From contig DHLT01000075.1 of NCBI GenBank assembly GCA_002405405.1, positions 7,652 to 13,715 on the forward strand: 6,064 bases of DNA, written 5' to 3'. The translations under genes and the position numbers were made by a program. Source of the DNA: Ignavibacteria bacterium UBA4661 (GTDB lineage Bacteria > Bacteroidota > Ignavibacteria > Kapaibacteriales > UBA4661). The notes beneath the pieces were generated by a model. It saw nothing but the letters and a program-made list of their open reading frames with translations. It searched no databases and had not been told where the DNA came from. Below are positions 1 through 5,341 of this stretch, piece after piece (position 1 is the first letter of the stretch; each line of letters opens with the position of its first letter).

Positions 1-686
1 ATTGCCACAACACTGCCAATATCATCGGCTTGCCCCACGCGCCCTAACGGACTTAACCCTGCAAGGAATCCTTTCATCTGTGGATTGCTGCGAATAGCGG
101 CACTATTGAAATCGGTTTCAACAGGACCGGGCGCAACGACATTCGCGCGAATGCCCCGTGCGCCAAGTTCTTTTGCAAGATATTTGGTGAAAATTTCCAC
201 CCCACCTTTCATCGACGCATATACCGAATATCCGGGCACACAAAACCGCGTTGTTCCGGTAGAGATATTCACAATGCTGCTGCCATCGTGCAAGTGTGGC
301 AACAGTTTCTGGGTTAAGAAATACACACTTTTCAAATGGATATTCAAAAAGGTGTCGAATTGCTCTTCTGTTACTGTTGCAAATGGAAGCGTTGCACCGA
401 TGCCTGCATTATTGATAAGTACATCGATACCGCTTGCGCCCCATGCACCCAGTACTGCTTGCACACGCTCAACAAAAGCATTCAAGCCCTGTGGTGCACT
501 CAGGTCTAATTGCAATGCCACGACGCGCCGACCACGTGCAATAAGTTCTTGCACCACTGATTCTGCTTGTTCGACATTGGCATTGTACGTCAGAATAATA
601 TCCATACCTTTCTGCGCAAGTGCATGAACCATGTCTTTGCCTAAACCGCGATTCCCGCCGGTTACGATTGCTATGCGTGTTTCCAT
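1..686 (-). CDS. Short-chain dehydrogenase/reductase (classical SDR), C-terminus missing
   Basis: This is a cytoplasmic NAD(P)-dependent oxidoreductase of the classical SDR family; the substrate cannot be told from sequence. The 228 visible residues start METRIAIVTGG. The Rossmann glycine motif TGGNRGLG is at residues 9-16, NNAG at 92-95, the structural Asn of the tetrad at about N115, and the active-site YASMK at 156-160 (Y156, K160). A PG motif at 186-187 (VAPGPVET) follows, as usual. The gene is open to the left edge, and about 20-25 residues are probably missing against the usual length near 250. The ATG at 686 is chosen because the protein begins right before the first Rossmann strand and a GAAGGA site lies 7 nt upstream. 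One oddity: the residue 13 before Y156, where the catalytic Ser normally sits, is T143, with S142 beside it. The gene lies downstream of an AraC-type regulator and of a direct repeat that may be its operator. Family assignment is very secure; function is open. Confidence 0.95.
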   Translation of the reverse strand, partial: METRIAIVTGGNRGLGKDMVHALAQKGMDIILTYNANVEQAESVVQELIARGRRVVALQLDLSAPQGLNAFVERVQAVLGAWGASGIDVLINNAGIGATLPFATVTEEQFDTFLNIHLKSVYFLTQKLLPHLHDGSSIVNISTGTTRFCVPGYSVYASMKGGVEIFTKYLAKELGARGIRANVVAPGPVETDFNSAAIRSNPQMKGFLAGLSPLGRVGQADDIGSVVA

Positions 687-693
687 TGTGCCA

Positions 694-699
694 TCCTTC
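694..699 (-). promoter_or_regulatory. Ribosome-binding site of the SDR gene
   Basis: On the minus strand GAAGGA lies 7 nt before the ATG at 686. It is a good Shine-Dalgarno match and fixes the start at 686. The longer frame beginning near 765 in another phase does not encode SDR sequence. Confidence 0.7.
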
Positions 700-763
700 A
701 AAACCATAAAAAAAGAAGATGTGAATTGATGGATGCAACTTACCCTCGCCACTCTTGCTCCTC

Positions 764-800
764 ATGGTGAGGACTTCAGTTTAAATGGTGAGGAGTTCAG
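764..800 (-). promoter_or_regulatory. 21-bp-phased direct repeat, candidate AraC-family operator for the SDR gene
   Basis: Two 16-bp copies, ATGGTGAGGACTTCAG (764-779) and ATGGTGAGGAGTTCAG (785-800) on the plus strand, differ at one base. Their starts are 21 bp apart, two helical turns, so both would face the same side of the DNA. AraC-family proteins are known to bind direct half-sites with this spacing, as at E. coli araI1/araI2. The pair sits in the 149-bp gap between an AraC-type regulator gene and the SDR gene, 78-114 bp upstream of the SDR start, which suits an activator site next to a promoter. I could not identify a convincing -35/-10 pair below it. The repeat is seen directly; the operator role is inference. 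Confidence 0.5.
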
Positions 801-835
801 ATTCCGAAAAAAATCAGGGAAAATTGGTGCGTGTA

Positions 836-1282
836 TTAGGCAGAAATGTATGGTGGCACCGCATATACCTCGCGGAATTGCTTCGGTGTCATACCGACAT
901 ATCGCTTAAAAAACTTGGAGAAGTTCGAGGGGTCATAGGTCATTCTGCGGGCAATCTCGGCAATCGGCGTAGTATCGGCAAGAATTAATTCTTTAGCAAT
1001 GGCAATGAGGCGATTCTCAAAGAGATCACATGGTGAGGTCTGCAATACCTCATTGATTGTATTGCTCAAGTGGCGCGGATGCACAAAAAGTTTCTCCGCA
1101 AAATCCTGAATCGTGAACATACGATCCACCATTCCGGTTTTCAGGTCGAGCATATGCTGATCTAGCAATTGCACATACTGTGCAATCAATTCCTGTTGGC
1201 GTATGGACGCAATAGGCGTTGCGCGAAGCATGTCGTTGGTGGTCGTATCAACTGCATGAGTTGATGATGCTCCATGTGTCAT
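836..1282 (-). CDS. Small AraC-family transcriptional regulator (DNA-binding domain only)
   Basis: This is a cytoplasmic DNA-binding protein of about 148 residues. It holds the double helix-turn-helix of AraC/XylS regulators. Helix-turn-helix 1 spans roughly residues 56-79 (FTIQDFAEKLFVHPRHLSNT) and helix-turn-helix 2 roughly 105-133, ending in the family hallmark FSKFFKRYVGMTPKQFR. There is no N-terminal cupin or other ligand-binding domain, only some 50 residues that look helical, so how it would sense a signal is not evident. The ATG at 1282 is preferred; a TTG at 1294 in the same frame would add four residues, and neither has a strong ribosome-binding site. The gene starts 45 bp after the stop of the PLP enzyme and could share its transcript. 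It precedes the SDR gene, and a direct repeat with AraC-type spacing lies between them, so the SDR gene is its most likely target. Family is secure; target is inference. Confidence 0.9.
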   Translation of the reverse strand: MTHGASSTHAVDTTTNDMLRATPIASIRQQELIAQYVQLLDQHMLDLKTGMVDRMFTIQDFAEKLFVHPRHLSNTINEVLQTSPCDLFENRLIAIAKELILADTTPIAEIARRMTYDPSNFSKFFKRYVGMTPKQFREVYAVPPYISA

Positions 1283-1327
1283 GATATTATCCAAAAAGGT
1301 GAAAAAATACTTCCTGAGAATAGGAAT

Positions 1328-2518
1328 CTACTCTACCGCTGCTAATGCTTGAAGAAGATCAGCAATCAAATCTTCTGCCGATTCAATCCCAATCGACAAG
1401 CGTAACAATCCTTCGGGTGTGGTGGAATTAACTCCTTCGGCAGATTTGCGGTGTTCGATCAAACTTTCAACACCGCCTAGACTTGTTGCCCGTGCAAAAA
1501 TTTTTGTCTGCCCTGCTACTTTTTGTGCCGCGTGCAGAGCCGTGAGCATGGCTGTGGGCTTGACTTCAATAGACATCATGCCACCATAGCCATGCTTCAC
1601 TACACCCGGCAAACTGTTCATTTGCTTCTGCGCCAAATCGTGAAAGGGATTCGCCACCAAACCCGGATAATGCACCGCTGATAATGCAGGATGATTTTCC
1701 AGCGCATGAGCAATCGCAAGGGCATTCGCGCAATGCGCACGCATACGCACCGGCAGAGTTGCTATGCTTCGCAAGAGCATCCACGCATCGTAGGGTGCGC
1801 AGACCGCACCACCCACTTCTTGCAAACGAAGCACACGCTCGGAATAGGTAGAATGTTCTTTGAAGATCAATGCACCACTCAAAATATCGCTGTGTCCGCC
1901 AAAGTATTTGGTGGTGGAATACATGACGACATCGCACCCCAAGGTAAGTGGCGTTTGCAGAAGCGGACACCATGTATTATCGCATACCACCACAGCACCA
2001 ACGGCGTGAGCAAGCTCCGCTACTGCTTGCAAGTCTGTGAGCTTGACCGTAGGATTCGAGGGCGATTCCACCCAAACAAGTTTTGTATCGGTTTGTATGG
2101 CAGACCGCACTGCATCAAGATCGGTCATATCGACACTCTCCACTCGCAAACCCCAAGGCACAAACACTTCGTGTAATTGCGCACGTACGCCAAAGTACAT
2201 TTCTTTGGGTATAACGATGTGATCGCCCGGACGCAATGCTTGAAACATCGTCATGGTCGCTGCCAAGCCCGATGCAAACGTGTATGCTCTGCCCGATGGC
2301 TCTACACCTTGCTCCAATGCCAGCAAACATTCTTCGAGCGATAAACGATTCGGATTGCGGTAGCGCGAATAAATATACGATTCCGTATCGCTGTAATCTA
2401 CTGCCCGCAGGTAGGTTGTCGAAAGCACCAATGGTGGCGCAACAGCTCCGGTTGTGGGGTCGATGGTACGTCCTGCATGGATAGCAATAGTTTCAGGAGA
2501 ATGAGCGGAAGAGTGCAT
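1328..2518 (-). CDS. PLP-dependent Cys/Met metabolism enzyme (cystathionine gamma-synthase/lyase family)
   Basis: This is a cytoplasmic fold-type I PLP enzyme of the trans-sulfuration family (cystathionine gamma-synthase, beta- or gamma-lyase, methionine gamma-lyase), 396 residues and so of normal length. Visible landmarks: YSRYRNPN at 50-57 (Tyr/Arg binding the phosphate of the partner subunit), SGLAA at 83-87, Y108 in the position that stacks on PLP, ESPSNP at 151-156, D180 in DNT (pairs with the PLP ring nitrogen), the Schiff-base lysine K204 in YSTTKYFGGHSD, SLGGVESL at 346-353, and R373 in LRLSIGIE (binds the substrate carboxylate). The usual YGGT/YGCT after the stacking Tyr is replaced by YFGV, and the HPA motif after SLGGVESLI by HRK, so the exact reaction is not assigned. 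The frame extends 48 codons further upstream, but that stretch has no family similarity, whereas MHSSAHSPETIAIHAGRT matches typical N-termini. Neither start has a ribosome-binding site. It is divergent from the protease gene. Confidence 0.93.
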   Translation of the reverse strand: MHSSAHSPETIAIHAGRTIDPTTGAVAPPLVLSTTYLRAVDYSDTESYIYSRYRNPNRLSLEECLLALEQGVEPSGRAYTFASGLAATMTMFQALRPGDHIVIPKEMYFGVRAQLHEVFVPWGLRVESVDMTDLDAVRSAIQTDTKLVWVESPSNPTVKLTDLQAVAELAHAVGAVVVCDNTWCPLLQTPLTLGCDVVMYSTTKYFGGHSDILSGALIFKEHSTYSERVLRLQEVGGAVCAPYDAWMLLRSIATLPVRMRAHCANALAIAHALENHPALSAVHYPGLVANPFHDLAQKQMNSLPGVVKHGYGGMMSIEVKPTAMLTALHAAQKVAGQTKIFARATSLGGVESLIEHRKSAEGVNSTTPEGLLRLSIGIESAEDLIADLLQALAAVE

Positions 2519-2826
2519 AGTGTGGCTGATCGATATGAATGGAAGACATGAATAGGTGTTACGAATTACCTGCAACGAACATAGCAATTTCTTCGCGATG
2601 AATTGTTCTTTCCCTTTGCAAAAAAGCATCGCACGGACATGAAGTATCGCACTCTGCCTCATGGTACAATAGTCCGATACAGTTTGAGCAATGAGTCATT
2701 TAAACTTATCTCACTCTACTTTCACCACATCGGGAGAAGATCAAACTGCTAGCGAGCAAAAAGTTTTCCACATACTCTATCATATACTCTATTTTTTGAA
2801 AACCAGCTACGTAAATTGAGCAGTCA

Positions 2827-2904
2827 TGAGCATTCGTTGGAGTTTTACTTTCGAGGTGTGCAAAACACATTTTTGCGACAAAGGCACACGAAGAGAAATG
2901 CTCA
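2827..2904. repeat. Nested imperfect inverted repeat (long stem-loop)
   Basis: The outer arms TGAGCATT (2827-2834) and AATGCTCA (2897-2904) are perfectly complementary. Inside them GTGTGC (2856-2861) pairs with GCACAC (2884-2889), flanked by TTC (2850-2852) and GAA (2890-2892). A competing inner hairpin pairs GCAAAA (2860-2865) with TTTTGC (2871-2876). Together they could form a branched or switching RNA structure or be remnants of a small repeat element. No T-run follows on either strand, so it is not an intrinsic terminator. Confidence 0.4.
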
Positions 2905-2906
2905 GA

Positions 2907-2932
2907 TTTTGACAACAGCTTTTTGACAACAG
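2907..2932 (+). repeat. 12-bp tandem direct repeat containing TTGACA
   Basis: TTTTGACAACAG occurs at 2907-2918 and again at 2921-2932, identical and separated by CT (period 14). Each copy contains TTGACA, the sigma-70 -35 consensus, but no matching -10 box is found about 17 bp downstream of either. It could equally be a protein-binding site. It lies about 190-210 bp upstream of the protease start. Confidence 0.55.
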
Positions 2933-2943
2933 AACAAAAAAAT

Positions 2944-2989
2944 CGCATGGGAGAAAAACTTTCAAAGTCATTCGTTTCTCGCCCATGCG
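2944..2989. repeat. Strong inverted repeat (stem-loop) upstream of the protease
   Basis: CGCATGGG (2944-2951) is perfectly complementary to CCCATGCG (2982-2989). The stem continues with AGAAA (2952-2956) against TTTCT (2975-2979) across a 2-nt bulge, giving about 13 pairs. The loop holds a smaller palindrome, ACTTT/AAAGT (2958-2968). On the plus strand it is followed by TTGTACAG, on the minus strand by ATTTTTTTGT, so on the minus strand it could act as a terminator of transcripts heading toward the PLP-enzyme gene. A leader-RNA structure for the protease is the alternative. Confidence 0.5.
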
Positions 2990-3036
2990 TTGTACAGAAC
3001 CCCAATTTTGAAGAGTCGGAGGAACATACTGTGCAA
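2990..3036 (+). repeat. Weaker inverted repeat next to the preceding stem-loop
   Basis: TTGTACAG (2990-2997) can pair with CTGTGCAA (3029-3036) in RNA with one G-U pair, leaving a 31-nt loop. On its own this could be chance; it is listed because it abuts the 2944-2989 stem exactly and belongs to a run of consecutive inverted repeats in the protease leader. Confidence 0.25.
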
Positions 3037-3069
3037 AGATACGGACACAAATCAACTTTACTCATGTGT

Positions 3070-3103
3070 ACGTAAGGAGAAGGCGAATGACGAAACCTTA
3101 CGT
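3070..3103 (+). promoter_or_regulatory. Hairpin in the protease leader covering an upstream ribosome-binding site
   Basis: ACGTAAGG (3070-3077) and CCTTACGT (3096-3103) form a perfect 8-bp stem with an 18-nt loop. The 5' arm includes the AAGG of a Shine-Dalgarno-like AAGGAG (3074-3079), and the loop holds the ATG of a 15-codon frame (3087). The 3' arm ends one base before the GAGGAG of the protease itself. Translating or melting the upstream frame would change access to this region. The pairing is seen; regulation is inferred. Confidence 0.4.
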
Positions 3104-3134
3104 CGAGGAGAAGTCGTATGACTACCAACAATAA
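3087..3134 (+). CDS. Possible 15-codon leader peptide overlapping the protease start
   Basis: An ATG at 3087 is preceded by AAGGAG at the same spacing as the true protease site (GGAG 8 nt before the ATG in both cases). It opens the frame MTKPYVEEKSYDYQQ and stops at TAA 3132-3134, 14 nt past the first codon of the protease and in another frame. The arrangement would allow translational coupling with the downstream gene. The peptide has no run of a single amino acid that would mark a classical attenuator. The start region is a diverged copy of the protease's own (16-bp block at 3076-3091 matching 3107-3122 at 14 positions). It could be a by-product of duplication with no function. Confidence 0.3.
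   Translation: MTKPYVEEKSYDYQQ
3105..3110 (+). promoter_or_regulatory. Ribosome-binding site of the protease gene
   Basis: GAGGAG ends 7 nt before the ATG at 3118 and is a strong Shine-Dalgarno match. It supports this start over the in-frame Met codons 18, 20 and 33. Confidence 0.75.
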
Positions 3135-5283
3135 AAAACAGTTTGTAGCAAAATATCAGCATGTTCGCATGTTGATGGTGTTGGTGCTTGCAATCGTTAG
3201 TTGCAACATCGATATGCGAGGTCAGCAAAAAAATAATCCCAAGCAAGGTGATAAGCCGATCTATTTGGACATCTACTTTAAGTCGGGTATTGAGCGTGAA
3301 AATGGTAGTGGAAAAATCAAAAATGTCGCTCCCAATATTCGCTCCATACTGGCAAAGTATAAACTCAATGACGATGCCATCAAAATCAGAGACGAAAAGT
3401 TTTCGCCAAAAGACACTGTTGGGTACAATTCTTTTGGCACAAAAGTTAAACGTATTAACAAAACCAATCTTTACACATTAGAATTGAATGCCGACATAGC
3501 TTCTTCTATGGAAAAAGACTTAAAGAGTAACGAGAATGTTTTTCTGATTGCAAAACGTCAAACACCTGTTCCCACTTATACACCCAATGATCCATGGTTT
3601 AATTGGACTTCAACACCTTATATAGGATATCCTTTTACAGCACCACAGGCATATCTCTATGAGATACAAGCTCCTCAAGCATGGGACATTTATAAGGGAG
3701 ACCCAAATAATAATATCGCTGTTTTTGATCCCGAACCTCTGTGGTCTGGACATCCTGATCTCTATTCAAAAGTCATATATGCAGATTATGCGACTGCCAC
3801 ATCCTTCAGCCATGGTACACTTGTAGCGGGTATTGCGGCAGCGATGACAGATAATAATTATGGTATTGCGGGCATTGATCATCAGGCAAAGTTAGTCGGT
3901 TATTCGAGTAGTTTCTCTCCTTGGAGCAATATTTTATACAATCCTAATATCGTAGTATCAAATCATAGCTACTTTACGAATATATTCCCCGGGTATAACG
4001 AATTTGAAAGGGCTGATATAATTGATTTATACAACTACAATAAAGTGACAGTATTTACTTCAGGCAACTGGAGGCACCAAGGATGGGCACCAATCGCTCC
4101 AGGATATTATGGAGATGGTAAAGGAGTGATAGTTGTCGGATACACTAACAAAAGTGGTGGTGTACATTCAAATTCTCAGATTGGCCCGCATATAGACATA
4201 GTTGCTCCCGGTGAGGGAATCGTATCAACCAGCACGGATGTACCTGCTGACTACAGATCAGACCAGTTTTTTGCTGGAACAGGTGCTTCGTCTATGGCGG
4301 CACCACAAGTCGCAGGTGTTAGTTCGTTACTCATTGGATATGCAAAAAATATTAAAGGCATTACATTAACAAATGATGACGTAGAAAATATCATTAAAGT
4401 AAGTGCCACGAAAGTATCAGGGACATCAGATAATTCGATTGGTCGTAACGACTACGTAGGGCATGGGAAGTTAAATGCCTTTCAGGCTTTGCATGCTTTG
4501 CAAAATGGGCAGATAGCGCATCTGCAAGCATCAAACAATCCATCTGTAGGACAATATGTTGCCAACACTCTTACATCTCCAATATTTCAAGCGAAAGTCA
4601 TAGGGTGTTTAGGTATAAGCGATGGCACATACTCAGTTCAGAGGTATGAAGTTCAAGTGGCTGTGCCACTACCATTTTATGGAAAAGTTTGGGGAAATGG
4701 TGCAATGACTTCGTATGGTTATGCTCCCGAAGAAACAGATCCATCTGGTGAAAAATATATCTATGGTATGGGATTTGCCGAACCCGTCCCAGGCACAGTA
4801 TCTGCTTCAGCGGTCCTCATGAGAACATTTGTCTATCGTGTCGTTGGCACCAATCAGTGGTTCCCATGTCAACCAGCTGATATCCTAATCGGATTGACCG
4901 TATTTAGTACGCCTTATAACAGCTTGAGCAACACGATAGAAAATCACGATGATGTGTTACATCTAACTGCTCTTGGACAAAGCCAGGAAACTATGAGCAT
5001 ATCCAAATGTCTGTTACACGATCTGTCAATTTATCCGATGCCGATAACAGAGAATACCAACATTAAGTATACTCTTGAGGAGGATGCTGAAGTTACAATC
5101 AGCATTGCAGACATAGCAACTGGACAGAAGATGCAGGAATGTAAAATGCAACAACAGCGAGGCAATCACTTGATTCCTTGGCAGTTATCAATATCCCAAA
5201 CTGGCAGTTATTTACTGACTTTGGAATCAGCCAGCACCAAAAGGAAAGAAAAGGTATCTAGAGTGGTCATTTTACAAAAGTGA
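3118..5283 (+). CDS. Secreted subtilisin-like (S8) serine protease with T9SS type A sorting domain
   Basis: This is a predicted exported endopeptidase of 721 residues. A signal peptide spans about 1-36, with a hydrophobic core at 18-28; IVSC at 26-29 would fit a lipobox. A prodomain-like region of about 45-150 follows and ends near NDPWF (157-161), a common prelude to S8 domains. The catalytic domain is about 185-460: Asp D204 (IAVFDPEP), His H232 (SHGTLVAGIAAA), oxyanion Asn N317 (TSGN) and Ser S392 (ASSMAAPQVAG), with spacings close to subtilisin. Residues 465-625 are an unassigned, probably beta-rich region. Residues 634-721 match the T9SS C-terminal sorting domain: a IYPMP motif (YPNP in most), alternating beta strands, GSYLL near 696-700 and a lysine-rich end in VVILQK, the part normally removed on secretion or surface attachment. 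The Asp and Ser motifs deviate from D-[ST]-G and GTSMA. The gene is visibly AT-richer than its neighbours. Domain calls are secure; substrate unknown. Confidence 0.95.
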   Translation: MTTNNKKQFVAKYQHVRMLMVLVLAIVSCNIDMRGQQKNNPKQGDKPIYLDIYFKSGIERENGSGKIKNVAPNIRSILAKYKLNDDAIKIRDEKFSPKDTVGYNSFGTKVKRINKTNLYTLELNADIASSMEKDLKSNENVFLIAKRQTPVPTYTPNDPWFNWTSTPYIGYPFTAPQAYLYEIQAPQAWDIYKGDPNNNIAVFDPEPLWSGHPDLYSKVIYADYATATSFSHGTLVAGIAAAMTDNNYGIAGIDHQAKLVGYSSSFSPWSNILYNPNIVVSNHSYFTNIFPGYNEFERADIIDLYNYNKVTVFTSGNWRHQGWAPIAPGYYGDGKGVIVVGYTNKSGGVHSNSQIGPHIDIVAPGEGIVSTSTDVPADYRSDQFFAGTGASSMAAPQVAGVSSLLIGYAKNIKGITLTNDDVENIIKVSATKVSGTSDNSIGRNDYVGHGKLNAFQALHALQNGQIAHLQASNNPSVGQYVANTLTSPIFQAKVIGCLGISDGTYSVQRYEVQVAVPLPFYGKVWGNGAMTSYGYAPEETDPSGEKYIYGMGFAEPVPGTVSASAVLMRTFVYRVVGTNQWFPCQPADILIGLTVFSTPYNSLSNTIENHDDVLHLTALGQSQETMSISKCLLHDLSIYPMPITENTNIKYTLEEDAEVTISIADIATGQKMQECKMQQQRGNHLIPWQLSISQTGSYLLTLESASTKRKEKVSRVVILQK

Positions 5284-5341
5284 ACACTGTAAAAGAATCT
5301 TCGACAACACTCACTACTTTTCATTTATCATTTTCAATAAT

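Larger units (their letters stand above)
2519..3117. other. 600-bp divergent intergenic region without a convincing gene
   Basis: This gap lies between the divergent PLP-enzyme and protease genes and should hold promoters for both. The left part (2519-2700) holds nothing I recognise; I looked for a SAM riboswitch of the classical type by its conserved opening and saw none. The plus-strand TGGTACAAT at 2662-2670 resembles an extended -10 box but lacks a -35. A 42-codon frame at 2691-2819 is unsupported. The right part (2820-3110) is dense in inverted repeats and ends in a duplicated translation-initiation segment, described separately. Longer open frames on the minus strand here encode no recognisable protein. 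Confidence 0.75.

Noticed and set aside
85..627. 180-codon plus-strand frame opposite the SDR gene
   Set aside because: It is the antisense shadow of a clearly recognisable SDR on the other strand, with no family features of its own.
1301..1326. Terminator-like hairpin plus T-run on the minus strand after the PLP enzyme
   Set aside because: The stem TTCCT/AGGAA has only 5 pairs, two of them G-C, and the T-run is offset by GTA; too weak to call.
1283..1330. PLP enzyme and AraC regulator lie in the same frame, separated by one TAG, suggesting readthrough fusion or a sequencing error
   Set aside because: The enzyme ends at the normal length and the regulator has its own ATG. Sharing a frame happens by chance one time in three.
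2519..2662. 48-codon N-terminal extension of the PLP enzyme
   Set aside because: The family's usual N-terminus begins near the Met at 2518. The extension has no family similarity, is not a convincing targeting signal, and its ATG lacks a ribosome-binding site.
2519..2705. SAM-responsive riboswitch upstream of the sulfur amino acid enzyme
   Set aside because: None of the conserved riboswitch core sequence I know was visible in this leader on the minus strand.
3034..3041. TATCTTTG on the minus strand, matching the Bacteroidota -7 promoter element TAnnTTTG
   Set aside because: No TTTG -33 element at the right distance, and six fixed bases are expected about three times by chance in this window on both strands. 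It also faces the PLP-enzyme gene from about 520 bp away.
2706..3131. 141-codon open frame on the minus strand in the intergenic region
   Set aside because: Its composition is unlike a real protein (Cys/Ser/Phe-rich, no domain), it has no ribosome-binding site, and it runs through the inverted repeats and the protease ribosome-binding site.
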